Of a DNA stretch of 64,000 bases, positions 15,714 through 25,724 are shown in pieces (positions within the stretch are counted from its first letter, which is position 1; each line of letters starts with the position of its first letter). Origin of the DNA: Labrenzia sp. OB1 (lineage in GTDB: Bacteria > Pseudomonadota > Alphaproteobacteria > Rhizobiales > Stappiaceae). Where the stretch lies: the NCBI RefSeq assembly GCF_001624695.1, contig NZ_JSEP01000023.1:1-64000 (forward strand). Reading direction: 5' to 3'. The notes under the pieces are model-generated. The model saw only the letters and a list, made by a program, of their open reading frames with translations, had not been told where the DNA came from and ran no database searches. Both the position numbers and the translations under genes were made by a program.

Positions 15714-16880
15714 TCACTTCATCGCCTGCAGGACGGAAACATAGTTGGCGACGGCCGCGCCGCCCATGTTGAAGATGCCGCCGATTTCAGCATTTTTGAC
15801 CTGAATATCGCCCGCGGTGCCGGTCAGCTGCATCGCCGTCAGGACATGCATGGAGACGCCGGTCGCACCGATCGGGTGGCCCTTGGCCTTGAGGCCGCCG
15901 GAGGGGTTCACCGGCAACTTGCCGTCCATCCCGGTCCAGCCTTCCTGAATGGCGTGGGCGCCCTCGCCTTCCTTCGTCAGACCCATGGCTTCGTATTCGA
16001 TCAGTTCGGCGATGGTGAAACAGTCGTGGGTTTCGACGAAGGAAAGGTCATCCAGAGCCAGATTGGCATCGCCCAGGGCTTCGCCCCAGGCCTTGGAACA
16101 GCCTTCGAATTTCAGGATGTCGCGTTTGGACATCGGCAGAAAGTCCTGCACATGAGCCAGTCCGCGGAAGGCAACGGCCTTCTTCATGCCGAGCGCCGTT
16201 GCCGGATCGGTCAGCACAAGAGCGGCCGCACCGTCGGAGACAAGCGAACAATCCGTGCGTTTCAGGGGCCCTGCCACGAACGGGTTCTTCTCGCTTTCCG
16301 CGCGGCAGAAATCGAATCCCAGATCCTTGCGCATCTGGGCATAGGGATTGCTGACGCCGTTCTTGTGGTTCTTTGCGGCGATCCCTGCCAGTGCGTCGGA
16401 CTGATCGCCGTATTTCTGGAAATAGGCGTCCGCAATCTTGCCGAAGACCCCGGCAAAGCCTGCCGGAATATCGCCTTCTTCCTTGAGGTAGGAGGCTTTC
16501 AGGAGGTTCTTGCCGATCTCCGGTCCCGGGGTCGTCGTCATCTGCTCGACGCCGACCACGAGCACGAAGCGCGCGTCGCCCGATGCGATGGCGCGTACAC
16601 CCTGGTGGACGGCGGCCGAACCGGTCGCGCAGGCATTTTCAACACGCGTCGCCGGCTTGAACCGCAGCGCTGGGTTCGCCTGAAGTACGAGAGACGCGGT
16701 GAAGTCCTGCGGCGAAAAGCCTGCATTGAAATGGCCGAGCAGAATTTCGTCCACGTCTTCCGGCGCAATGCCGGCATCGTGTATGGCTTCGCTCGCCACC
16801 TTGACGATCATGCTTTCAACGGTTTCTTCCGCGTGCTTGCCGAAGGGCAGATGCGCCCAACCCACCATGGCTGCCGTCAT
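15714..16880 (-). CDS. Thiolase-family acetyl-CoA acyltransferase (SCP2-type)
   Basis: A 388-residue thiolase with an excellent GGAGG site before the ATG. The nucleophile is the cysteine in RVENACATGSAA (about residue 85). Further family signatures are ETHDCFTIAELIEYEAMGL and NPSGGLKAKGHPIGATG, which supplies the catalytic histidine. The C-terminus reads FNMGGAAVANYV where biosynthetic thiolases have a second catalytic cysteine (CxGGG). That absence and the HDCF motif place it with the SCP-x/SCP2-like thiolases, which cleave branched or unusual 3-ketoacyl-CoA. The gene stands alone; no beta-oxidation partners are adjacent. The exact substrate is unknown. Confidence 0.85.
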   Translation of the reverse strand: MTAAMVGWAHLPFGKHAEETVESMIVKVASEAIHDAGIAPEDVDEILLGHFNAGFSPQDFTASLVLQANPALRFKPATRVENACATGSAAVHQGVRAIASGDARFVLVVGVEQMTTTPGPEIGKNLLKASYLKEEGDIPAGFAGVFGKIADAYFQKYGDQSDALAGIAAKNHKNGVSNPYAQMRKDLGFDFCRAESEKNPFVAGPLKRTDCSLVSDGAAALVLTDPATALGMKKAVAFRGLAHVQDFLPMSKRDILKFEGCSKAWGEALGDANLALDDLSFVETHDCFTIAELIEYEAMGLTKEGEGAHAIQEGWTGMDGKLPVNPSGGLKAKGHPIGATGVSMHVLTAMQLTGTAGDIQVKNAEIGGIFNMGGAAVANYVSVLQAMK

Positions 16881-16969
16881 GACATTTCCTCCAAGTTTTC
16901 AGTCTGCAATGTGGAAGCGCGCGTCCAGGCTCACGCCTCCCGAATAGTCCCAAGGATACCCGATTACAG

Positions 16970-16992
16970 TTCGGCCGGTATCGTCGGCCGAA
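16970..16992. promoter_or_regulatory. Inverted repeat upstream of the thiolase
   Basis: Exact arms ttcggccg (16970-16977) and cggccgaa (16985-16992) with a 7-base spacer lie 90 bases upstream of the thiolase start. The size suits a dimeric repressor such as a TetR-type regulator of fatty-acid genes, but no such regulator is nearby. Confidence 0.35.
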
Positions 16993-17369
16993 AGTATGAC
17001 AGCCGATTGACCGCGCAGGATCCACCTCACCTGAGATCAGCTCGACTGGACATTTCCAGCTTCCGTACCGCTTTGCAAGATCAAAGTGACCTAAACGTAA
17101 TAACTTTTTATTTTCATGATATATTCCAATTATTTATTACTTCGCTTTGCTGCGCTATTTTGCATTCCGTGGCGGCGCGCGGACAGGACAGAGCCGACAG
17201 GCGCAACCGCCAGGCTGGCATTGGCTCCACTGGACCTGGCGGCAGGACAGCTGTTTGACCGTTCTCCGTTTCCATCCCTCAAAGGAAACCCGCCTTTATC
17301 GCGGATAGCTTTTTGCCGGTTGAATTATCGGTTGAGACGCTTGACCGCGGGGAGCGCCGCGTATAGCCA

Positions 17370-17385
17370 TTCAAAGCGCTTTGAA
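17370..17385. promoter_or_regulatory. LacI-family operator-like palindrome upstream of alpha-glucosidase
   Basis: The 16 bases ttcaaagcgctttgaa form a perfect palindrome with the AANCGNTT core typical of LacI-family operators. It lies 88 bases upstream of the alpha-glucosidase start. In rhizobia the aglEFGAK alpha-glucoside genes are controlled by the LacI-type AglR, so a similar repressor encoded elsewhere is the expected binder. Confidence 0.6.
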
Positions 17386-17472
17386 AGTACAATTTCCGCA
17401 ACAGTATTTTCTGTGTTCAATGCCTCGCAACAAGCGCGCAGATATGAGCGTCATGCGGAACGGAGACGGGTA

Positions 17473-19143
<1,671 letters not shown>

Positions 19144-19235
19144 TTTCCAATCGTTCAAAGATGACCCGGCACGTCTGGAGCATACGGCGCTTATCCGGAC
19201 TCATTTGACCGGCGTTCTTTTGTTTGCCGACACGG

Positions 19236-19278
19236 CGGATCGCGTGCAGTAGCGGTGTCCCGCACAAAACGCGATCCG
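19236..19278. repeat. Long hairpin after the alpha-glucosidase gene
   Basis: Exact 10-bp arms cggatcgcgt (19236-19245) and acgcgatccg (19269-19278) flank 23 bases. There is no T-run. It could be a processing or transcription-attenuating hairpin between the glucosidase and glycosyltransferase genes. Confidence 0.4.
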
Positions 19279-19432
19279 GCGGCGTCTGCGGGCAAAGGAA
19301 CCCGGTCCGCCTGTGGTCGAAAGCTGCCGGATGAACGGCTTTCAGCCACCATGTGGTTCCAAATTTACGTCTGACGCTCTAAACAGGCTTGCCGGCAGTT
19401 TCCGGCTCAGACAAACCAATGCCGGATACAAG

Positions 19433-20221
19433 ATGACAGACCGCCTGCCTCTTTCCGTTTTCATTATCGCCAGGGATGAAGCCGACCGGATTTCCCGGCC
19501 GATTGAAAGCGTGAAAGGCTGGGTCGACGAAATCATTGTCATCGACAGCGGCTCCAGCGACGACACCGTTGCGGTCGCCGAAGGTCTCGGAGCCCGGGTC
19601 CTTCACAACGATTGGCCGGGATACGGCCCGCAAAAGCGTTTCGGCGAGGACGAGTGCCGCAACGACTGGCTGTTGAATCTGGATGCGGATGAGGAAGTCA
19701 CACCTGAACTGAAGGCCGAAATACAGGCGAAGTTCGCCGATGGAAGCTACCGGGACGCCGATGGCTGGCGCATCATGATCCGGGACATCTATGCGCACGA
19801 AAGCCTGCCTGCCCCGTGGGCCTACGGCTATCACCAGATCCGCCTCTATGATCGGCAAAAGGGCCGGTTCTCCACCTCAACCGTCCATGACACGGTTCGC
19901 CCTGGCGAAGGCGCGACTATCGACAACCTCGCCGGCATAATGGCGCACCGTTCGATCCGCTCTCTGGACTTTCAGGTCGGCAAATACAATCGCTATTCCG
20001 GCATGCAGGTGGAAGACATGCGGTCACGGGGCCGCAAACTGCCGCGCTGGCGCTTGCTGAGCGAGTTTCCGGTGAGTTTTCTCAAAGCCTATTTCGGGCG
20101 GCGATACCGGAAGTACGGCTGGTGGGGGTTCATCCTCTCGGTGAACTACGCGCATGCCCGGTTCCTGAGAGTGGCGAAGGCCTTCGAGGCGGACCTTCTG
20201 GACAAGCGCACAGCAAAATAG
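19433..20221 (+). CDS. Family 2 glycosyltransferase (WaaE/KdtX-like)
   Basis: About 262 residues from the ATG at 19433; the upstream in-frame extension from 19313 is not protein-like. The GT2 A-fold begins LPLSVFIIARDEADRI, followed by DEIIVIDSGSSDDTV and the nucleotide-sugar/metal motif NLDADEE at about residues 83-89. The pattern WPGYGPQKRFG and a C-terminal basic amphipathic segment FLKAYFGRRYRKYGWWGF match lipopolysaccharide core glucosyltransferases of the WaaE/KdtX group, which act on the cytoplasmic face of the inner membrane. It stands alone, without other LPS genes, so an LPS role is probable but not proven. Confidence 0.82.
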   Translation: MTDRLPLSVFIIARDEADRISRPIESVKGWVDEIIVIDSGSSDDTVAVAEGLGARVLHNDWPGYGPQKRFGEDECRNDWLLNLDADEEVTPELKAEIQAKFADGSYRDADGWRIMIRDIYAHESLPAPWAYGYHQIRLYDRQKGRFSTSTVHDTVRPGEGATIDNLAGIMAHRSIRSLDFQVGKYNRYSGMQVEDMRSRGRKLPRWRLLSEFPVSFLKAYFGRRYRKYGWWGFILSVNYAHARFLRVAKAFEADLLDKRTAK

Positions 20222-20250
20222 AGCCCCTACCAAAAATTGTGAGGGGCTCT
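20221..20250. terminator. Terminator between converging genes
   Basis: Arms gagcccct (20221-20228) and aggggctc (20242-20249) form a hairpin right at the glycosyltransferase stop codon. On the reverse strand it is followed by a short T-run (tatttt), so it probably also ends the receiver-protein transcript from 20255. Confidence 0.6.
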
Positions 20251-20254
20251 CGTC

Positions 20255-21448
20255 TCATGCCTCTGCGACCACAGCCTCTTCGGCGGTCTGGCGGCGTTCG
20301 ACACGGATCGGCTGGCGCACGCCCGTGGTCTGGTGGAAATGCTCCAAACGCCGGATGGTCGTCAGGGTCAGCAAGTGCCCTCGGGACAGGACGAGTTCCC
20401 GGTTGCCTTCCGTCAGAGCATCGTCGATCAGGACATCGCCCGGCTTGAGAGAACGGATGTGGCACTGGGTGACAAACTTCTTCTTCTCCTCCGGCACATC
20501 GTCCATCAGCACTTCTTTCGCAAGCGCCAGAAGTTCCGGATCGTATTTGCCCTTATTGATCGTCATGGCTTCGAACGCTGCGGCATCCGGACCATTATCC
20601 GGGCTCGCATACCAGAGATCGGTCAGAAGCTTGATGATGCGGGCGACCCTCGGGATGTCCTTTCCCTTCGGTCCGTCCTGGGGGAAACCGGACCCGTCAT
20701 AGCCGCGCGCGGACAGGAACAGATATTCCGAAACTTTCTCAAGCTGCGGAATGTTGGTCAGGAGATCCCGGGTCTGGGCTGGGGATCTGTTGAGAACGTC
20801 CCGCTCCTGTTCCGTCAGGCTGCGGGCGGCACGGTAGCGCGACAGAATCTCTTTCGGCAGCAACGCCTCACCGAGAGGAGACAGCATCACCGCCATTTCC
20901 AGTTCCCAGGTCTTCTTGATTCCGAGACCCTTGGCAATTTTGAGAGCCTGCTTGCGCACGGTGGACGTGCGCCGGAAGGCTTCGGGATGGAACAGCGCCA
21001 TCATGTCGATCAGCAACTTGATCGACCCGGCAAGCGTGCGTTCCAGCAACGCCCGATCCTTGGCCAGATGCCGATGATGGCCAAGCGCCGTCTCCACGGC
21101 GGTTACCAGTTCCGCTTGCTTGCAGGGCTTTTGCAGGAACAGGAATACGCGGCCCTCGTGCAAGGCGTTCGTGATCGCCTCGGCCGAATTTTCACGCGTC
21201 AGCATGACCCTGGCGGCCTGTGGAACCAGAGTTTCACAGGCACGCAGAAACGAGGGACCTCCCCGGCCGGGCAGGTTATAGCATGAGAGTATTACGGCAA
21301 CTCCGGTGTTCTGCCTGATAAACAGCAGCGCTTCTTCGGATTCCGCAAAGCAGACAACTTTCAGGTGGTCGCCAAACAGACGTTTGACGCCTGCCTGAAC
21401 GCCATCATCAGGGTCTACAACTACAATCAAGTCCGTGGTCTTTTCCAT
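20255..21448 (-). CDS. Degenerate response regulator with HD-GYP-like output domain
   Basis: A 397-residue protein. Residues about 6-125 have a CheY-like receiver fold (LIVVVDPDDGVQAGVKRLF, later FLFLQKPCKQAEL with the conserved lysine), but the phosphoacceptor position reads VILSCYNLPG, so the aspartate is replaced by cysteine. Residues about 140-330 follow the helical order of an HD-GYP phosphodiesterase and keep ARGYDGSGFPQDG, yet the metal-binding HD pair is missing (MAVMLSPLGEALLP where the family has LHDIGK) and the GYP loop is altered. It probably works by protein contact rather than phosphorylation and c-di-GMP hydrolysis. No kinase is adjacent. Confidence 0.8.
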   Translation of the reverse strand: MEKTTDLIVVVDPDDGVQAGVKRLFGDHLKVVCFAESEEALLFIRQNTGVAVILSCYNLPGRGGPSFLRACETLVPQAARVMLTRENSAEAITNALHEGRVFLFLQKPCKQAELVTAVETALGHHRHLAKDRALLERTLAGSIKLLIDMMALFHPEAFRRTSTVRKQALKIAKGLGIKKTWELEMAVMLSPLGEALLPKEILSRYRAARSLTEQERDVLNRSPAQTRDLLTNIPQLEKVSEYLFLSARGYDGSGFPQDGPKGKDIPRVARIIKLLTDLWYASPDNGPDAAAFEAMTINKGKYDPELLALAKEVLMDDVPEEKKKFVTQCHIRSLKPGDVLIDDALTEGNRELVLSRGHLLTLTTIRRLEHFHQTTGVRQPIRVERRQTAEEAVVAEA

Positions 21449-21658
21449 ACCCGGGCTCCTTTAATTGGCGAAGCAAAAACAGGTGGTGCACATCACCTCG
21501 CTTCGACTTTAAGAAGATAGTCCCATACGACCGATAACAAATACTTTAAAAATAACTCTAATTTTAATTTCACCACCCTAAGTCTTGGATCCACCGCTAT
21601 TTTGACTTGTTCAAATTCAACGGTAGCGTTTTGCGTTAAGCCTGATTTATAAGGCCTC

Positions 21659-22882
21659 ATGCTTGCTGTTCTGATTATCGGTGCCGGTCCGGCGGGACTG
21701 TTCGCGGCGGACTTTCTGGCCGCGCAAGGCCTTGCCGTCACAATTGCCGACCGCATGCCCTCCCCTGCCCGCAAATTCCTGATGGCCGGGCGCGGCGGCC
21801 TCAACCTTACGCACAGTGAGGAGCTGGCGGTCCTTCGCAGCCGTTACCGGCAGGCGGAGGCTTTCCTGTCGCCGATGATCGGGGACTTTCCACCCGAGGC
21901 GCTGAAGGAATGGTGCCACGGACTGGGACAGGAGACATTCACCGGCAGCAGTGGCCGGGTGTTTCCGGCATCGATGAAAGCGTCTCCCCTGTTGCGGGCA
22001 TTGCTGCGCCGGCTGGAGACGAACGGCGTGCGTCTGCTGACACGGCACACGTTCACCGGGTTTTCCGATGACGGGACCGCGATCGTCCAGCCCGAGGGTG
22101 GACAGCCGGCAAACTTTCCGGCCCGTGCAATCCTGCTGGCGCTCGGCGGTGCTAGCTGGCCGAAGCTCGGGTCCGATGCTGCCTGGGTTCCCATGCTGGA
22201 AAGCCGGGGTATCGGGATAACCCGGTTCCGGCCGGCAAATTGCGGATTCCAGGTGTCCTGGAGCCCTGTGATGAAAGAACGCTTTGCGGGCACCCCGCTG
22301 AAGCGCATCGGACTGCACCATGGTGAAACAAGCGTCACCGGCGAAGCCATGGTATCCGAGAGCGGGCTGGAAGGCGGCGCGGTCTATGCCCTGTCGGCGG
22401 AGATACGCGAGACAATTGAGGCCGAAGGCTCCGCATCCCTGCAAATCGATCTTCGGCCAGCCAAGACTGCCGCGGCGCTTGCCCGCAGGCTTTCGCGGCC
22501 AAGAGGCAAACAAACGGTGTCGACCTACCTGAAGAAGACGGTGAAACTCAATCCGGTGGAACAGGCACTCTTGAGGGAAGCAGGAGCAATTCCACAGGAT
22601 CCCGAGGCGCTTGCCGCGCGCATAAAGGCGGTTCCCGTGTCGTGCGAAGCGTCCTACGCGATCGGCCGGGCGATTTCCTCCGCCGGTGGCATACGCCTGG
22701 ATGAAGTCGACGACAGCCTGATGCTCAGGAAGCTTGCCGGTGTCTTTGCCGCCGGCGAGATGCTGGACTGGGAAGCACCGACCGGCGGTTACCTGCTGCA
22801 GGCGTGTTTTGCCACGGGGCACCGGGCAGCGCAGGGTGTGTCAGCCTTTCTAAAGAACAGCGAGGGAGAGCCGGGGCAATGA
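21659..22882 (+). CDS. Flavoprotein, TIGR03862-type NAD(P)/FAD oxidoreductase
   Basis: A 407-residue protein of the BaiN/HI0933-related flavoprotein group. The FAD-binding motif is VLIIGAGPAGLFAADFLAAQ at the N-terminus, followed by the family-specific FLMAGRGGLNLTHSEE. The C-terminal AGEMLDWEAPTGGYLLQACFATG completes the FAD site. Reaction and substrate are unknown for this subfamily. The stop codon overlaps the ATG of the DUF188 gene by four bases (ATGA), so the two are translationally coupled. A related but distinct HI0933-type flavoprotein is encoded at 34080-35258. Confidence 0.87.
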   Translation: MLAVLIIGAGPAGLFAADFLAAQGLAVTIADRMPSPARKFLMAGRGGLNLTHSEELAVLRSRYRQAEAFLSPMIGDFPPEALKEWCHGLGQETFTGSSGRVFPASMKASPLLRALLRRLETNGVRLLTRHTFTGFSDDGTAIVQPEGGQPANFPARAILLALGGASWPKLGSDAAWVPMLESRGIGITRFRPANCGFQVSWSPVMKERFAGTPLKRIGLHHGETSVTGEAMVSESGLEGGAVYALSAEIRETIEAEGSASLQIDLRPAKTAAALARRLSRPRGKQTVSTYLKKTVKLNPVEQALLREAGAIPQDPEALAARIKAVPVSCEASYAIGRAISSAGGIRLDEVDDSLMLRKLAGVFAAGEMLDWEAPTGGYLLQACFATGHRAAQGVSAFLKNSEGEPGQ

Positions 22883-23340
22883 CGGTGCTTTATGTGGATG
22901 CGGACGCCTGCCCGGTGAAGGACGAAGCCGTCCGGGTGGGGGAACGGCACGGAACACCGATCAAGTTCGTCTCCAACAGCTGGATGCGCCTGCCCGAGGG
23001 AGACCTGATCGAACGGGTCGTGGTTGCCGAAGGACCGGACGAGGCCGACAACTGGATCGCCGAGCGCGCCGGAAAAGGCGACGTGGTGATCACCGCCGAC
23101 GTCCCGCTGGCCGCGCGCTGCGTCAAGACCGGCGCCCTGGTGCTGTCGCACACCGGCAAGCCGTTTCGCGAGGATGCGATCGGCATGCGCCTCGCCATGC
23201 GCGACCTCAATACGCATCTGCGTGAAACCGGAGAAATCCGAGAGAGCGGTCCGGCCTTCGGCAAGGCGGACAGGTCGCGTTTTCTCAATCAGCTTGAAAC
23301 GATCATGCGGGCCGCCAAGCGGATCGCCGAAGAAGGCTGA
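22879..23340 (+). CDS. DUF188/UPF0178 family protein (YaiI-like)
   Basis: A 153-residue protein with the family signature YVDADACPVKDE near the N-terminus, then FVSNSWMRLP and GDVVITADVPLA. The acidic residues (DADACP, ITADVPLA) occupy positions resembling a PIN/NYN-type nuclease active site, which has led to suggestions of nuclease activity; this has not been shown to my knowledge. The ATG overlaps the preceding stop. The longer frame starting at 22804 overlaps the flavoprotein and is not used. Confidence 0.9.
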   Translation: MTVLYVDADACPVKDEAVRVGERHGTPIKFVSNSWMRLPEGDLIERVVVAEGPDEADNWIAERAGKGDVVITADVPLAARCVKTGALVLSHTGKPFREDAIGMRLAMRDLNTHLRETGEIRESGPAFGKADRSRFLNQLETIMRAAKRIAEEG

Positions 23341-23393
23341 CCGGGCTTCAATCCCGAAAACAGGACAAGCCGGCCGCAGGTCGTGCCGCAAAC

Positions 23394-23433
23394 AAAAATC
23401 CCTGCAAGGCGGGGAGGAATTCGCCTTGCAGGG
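23394..23433 (-). terminator. Rho-independent terminator of the BA14K gene
   Basis: A 12-bp stem (23400-23411 with 23422-23433) is followed on the reverse strand by TTTTTGTTT. It lies 55 bases after the BA14K stop codon. Confidence 0.8.
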
Positions 23434-23487
23434 AGTTGCCGAGAGCCCCCTCGGGAGCCGAATGTGCCCGGCGTGAGATAAAGCCGA

Positions 23488-23847
23488 TCAGCGGCAGAAC
23501 TTGTGCTGACCGGAGTAGGCCAGAAAGTATCCGGTGTTCGGATTGAAAGACCGATACTTGCGGCTGCAGTAGTTGTACCAGGCCGGGCTCCACGGAGCCG
23601 GACGATAGACGACGACCGGAGCCGGTGCCGGACGGTAGACCGGGCCGGGATAATAGGCCGGCGGCGGGGCGTGATAACGCGGCTGTGCCAGGGCGGACCC
23701 GATGATGGCACCGGCGGCAAGTCCGCCCGCGATGCCGACACCAACCTGCCAGCCCTTGGCAGCTTCGGCGGGTGTGCTCTGTGAGGTCAGGGTTGCTCCG
23801 GCGATAAGTGCCAGTGCGGTGGTGGTGATTGCGATCTTCTTGAACAT
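23488..23847 (-). CDS. BA14K-family exported protein
   Basis: A 119-residue secreted protein. Residues 1-29 are a signal peptide ending TPAEA. A glycine-rich hydrophobic stretch (VGVGIAGGLAAGAIIGSAL) follows, then a proline-tyrosine-rich linker and the C-terminal BA14K motif CSRKYRSFNPNTGYFLAYSG with a final cysteine. The family was named for a Brucella immunoreactive, lectin-like protein and is abundant in Hyphomicrobiales. Function in free-living species is unknown; surface or periplasmic placement is likely. It is a single-gene unit with its own terminator. Confidence 0.88.
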   Translation of the reverse strand: MFKKIAITTTALALIAGATLTSQSTPAEAAKGWQVGVGIAGGLAAGAIIGSALAQPRYHAPPPAYYPGPVYRPAPAPVVVYRPAPWSPAWYNYCSRKYRSFNPNTGYFLAYSGQHKFCR

Positions 23848-24344
23848 GACGGTGTCCCTTCGTGTTTGTGAGGCCCTGCTCTCCGCCTCAGTTCATGAAG
23901 GCACATTAGCCCGGCGTCGCCCGGCACTCTGTGATTGGGGTCACAAGCTGTCACTTTGCGTTTCCCGGCGTTTTTTCAGGCTCTCCCGGCACAGAAAAAC
24001 CACACCGACACAGACGAATTGCCGACTTCGGCCGTTTCATCGCTTCACGGGCGAGGCATGCTAATTCGCTGAAATGAAAGTGATTTGTTTACTTTGTCAT
24101 GAGCAGTCACGCCGCTTTCATATCTTTTTCTTGCCGGAAGGCGCAAGCGGACATACAGTATCGGGCATCGGCGCGAGTTGCGCCGTACGGGACATGACGT
24201 AGACCCGGTGAGACTGAACTTCGGCGGATGCTCCATTAAGCGCCGCTCTGAATTAACAAGCTTTCCGTTTCTTATTGACTGCTCGTTTATCCGCGCCTTG
24301 CCGGACACGAGTGGGGCGCTTTCAACTGACGGAAAGGTTTCTTC
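23848..24344. other. Divergent region and long 5' leader of the cold-shock gene
   Basis: These 497 bases separate the BA14K gene from the cold-shock gene. The stretch at about 24060-24110 is AT-rich and could hold the cold-shock promoter, which would give a leader of more than 150 bases. Long structured leaders are typical of cold-shock mRNAs, but the folding has not been computed. No ORF is convincing. Confidence 0.45.
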
Positions 24345-24557
24345 ATGCGTGAGAACGGCACCATTAAATTCTTCAACCATGATCGCGGCTTCGGCTTCAT
24401 CACACCGGATGACGGTGGCAAGGACGTGTTCGTGCACGTGACCGCTTTCGAACAGGCTGGAATCGGAACGCCGGTTGAGGGCGCGAAGATCTCCTTCGTC
24501 GCCGAAGACGACCGTCGCGGCCGCGGCAAGCAGGCTGCCCAGCTCGAGCTGCTCTGA
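24345..24557 (+). CDS. Cold-shock domain protein
   Basis: A 70-residue single cold-shock domain. RNP-1 is RGFGFITP and RNP-2 is DVFVHVTAF, the surface that binds single-stranded RNA and DNA. The basic tail DDRRGRGKQAAQLELL closes the OB fold. GGAAAGG precedes the ATG. Such proteins melt RNA secondary structure during cold or in stationary phase. A second copy, more CspA-like, is at 56652-56861. A strong terminator follows. Confidence 0.93.
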   Translation: MRENGTIKFFNHDRGFGFITPDDGGKDVFVHVTAFEQAGIGTPVEGAKISFVAEDDRRGRGKQAAQLELL

Positions 24558-24617
24558 GTTCAAGAGGCTTTCACCCGCGGCGGCCGAACAGACCCGCCGC
24601 GCGTGCACCTGATGAAA

Positions 24618-24642
24618 ACGGGGCCGATAGGTCCCGTTTTTT
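24618..24642 (+). terminator. Rho-independent terminator
   Basis: The stem acggggcc/ggtcccgt (24618-24625 with 24630-24637; one G-U pair) has the loop gata and ends in a run of T residues to 24642. It ends the cold-shock transcript just before the converging choV stop. Confidence 0.85.
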
Positions 24643-24680
24643 GTTGCAGGCAGAGCACCGCAGCAGTCGAGCGTGCCTGG

Positions 24681-25724
24681 CTACAGCATACAGTCCAGCA
24701 ACTCGTTCTCGCCGATGACGCCGACAATGGCGCCGTCCTTTTGTACAACCACCGGCTCCGCACTGGATTTCTTCAGCCTGGCAACCTCACGGATCGGGGT
24801 GTTGGCATCGCAGTTGAGGCCGTTTGCCAGCGAGCCGGAGAGGCTGCCCGGCGGAACCATGATGTCCCGCGCCCTGAGAACGTTCAGCGGGTTCATGTGA
24901 CCGACGAAATCGGCGACATAGTCGTTGGCCGGTTTCTTGACGATTTCCTGCGGCGTACCAAGCTGGATGACCCGTCCGCCTTCCATGATCGCGATACGCG
25001 AGCCGATCTTGGCCGCTTCGTCCAGATCGTGGCTGACGAAGATGATCGTCCGGTTGAGTTCCTTCTGCAGGTCCAGAAGCTCGTCCTGCAGCTTGTCGCG
25101 GATCAGCGGGTCAAGCGCCGAGAAAGGTTCGTCCATCAGGAGGATCGGCGCGTCGGTGGCGAAGGCGCGGGCAAGGCCGACACGCTGCTGCATGCCGCCG
25201 GAGAGTTCGTGGACATATTTGTCGCCCCAGTCGGTGAGACCGACCAGCTTCAGCTGCTCATTCACCTTCGCCGCGCGCTCCTTCACGGGCACGCCGGCCA
25301 GTTCCAGACCGAAGCCGACATTCTCGGCAACCGTGCGCCACGGCAGAAGCCCGAATTGCTGGAAGACCATGGCGACGTGGCTCCGGCGCAGCTCCCGCAA
25401 GGCATTCGGGGGACAGCTTGCAGGGTTCACATAGCCCGTGCCGTCAAAGACCTGGACTTCCCCGCGGATAACCGGATTGAGGCCGTTCACCGCACGCAGA
25501 AGCGTCGACTTGCCGGAGCCGGAAAGGCCCATCAGCACGATGACCTCTCCCTGATAAATGTCGAATGTCGCGCCGGCCACACCGAGGATCTGGCCGGTTT
25601 CGGTCTGGATCTCCTGCCGGGTCTTTCCCGTATCGATCAGCGGCAGCGCCGAGGCCGGGCTGTCGCCGAAGACGATATCGACATCCTTGAAGGTGACGAC
25701 GGGGGTCTCATTGGAAGTGCTCAT
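24681..25724 (-). CDS. choV: Choline ABC transporter, ATP-binding protein
   Basis: A 347-residue ATPase of the glycine betaine/choline importer type. Walker A is GLSGSGKST, the Q-loop VFQQFGLLPWRTV, the ABC signature LSGGMQQRVGLARAFA and Walker B ILLMDEPFSALDP; a C-terminal CBS-like extension (PVVVQKDGAIVGVIGENELL) is the part that often senses osmolarity or nucleotides. The ATG at 25724 has GGAGG seven bases upstream and shares one base with the choW stop codon; a GTG at 25727 is in frame. It is the last gene of choX-choW-choV, which imports choline for the divergent bet genes. Confidence 0.92.
   Translation of the reverse strand: MSTSNETPVVTFKDVDIVFGDSPASALPLIDTGKTRQEIQTETGQILGVAGATFDIYQGEVIVLMGLSGSGKSTLLRAVNGLNPVIRGEVQVFDGTGYVNPASCPPNALRELRRSHVAMVFQQFGLLPWRTVAENVGFGLELAGVPVKERAAKVNEQLKLVGLTDWGDKYVHELSGGMQQRVGLARAFATDAPILLMDEPFSALDPLIRDKLQDELLDLQKELNRTIIFVSHDLDEAAKIGSRIAIMEGGRVIQLGTPQEIVKKPANDYVADFVGHMNPLNVLRARDIMVPPGSLSGSLANGLNCDANTPIREVARLKKSSAEPVVVQKDGAIVGVIGENELLDCML

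Larger units (their letters stand above)
16881..17472. other. Divergent intergenic region of thiolase and alpha-glucosidase genes
   Basis: These 592 bases contain the promoters of both divergent genes. Visible elements are an inverted repeat at 16970-16992, an AT-rich patch at about 17095-17145 suited to a promoter, and the operator-like palindrome at 17370-17385. A plus-strand reading frame runs through it from 17116 in phase with the glucosidase, but its translation is not protein-like. Confidence 0.55.

Noticed and set aside
17116-17472. N-terminal extension of the alpha-glucosidase
   Set aside because: The frame is open, but the translated sequence is basic and not family-like, and it would cover the operator-like palindrome. 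Two good starts exist at 17473 and 17509.
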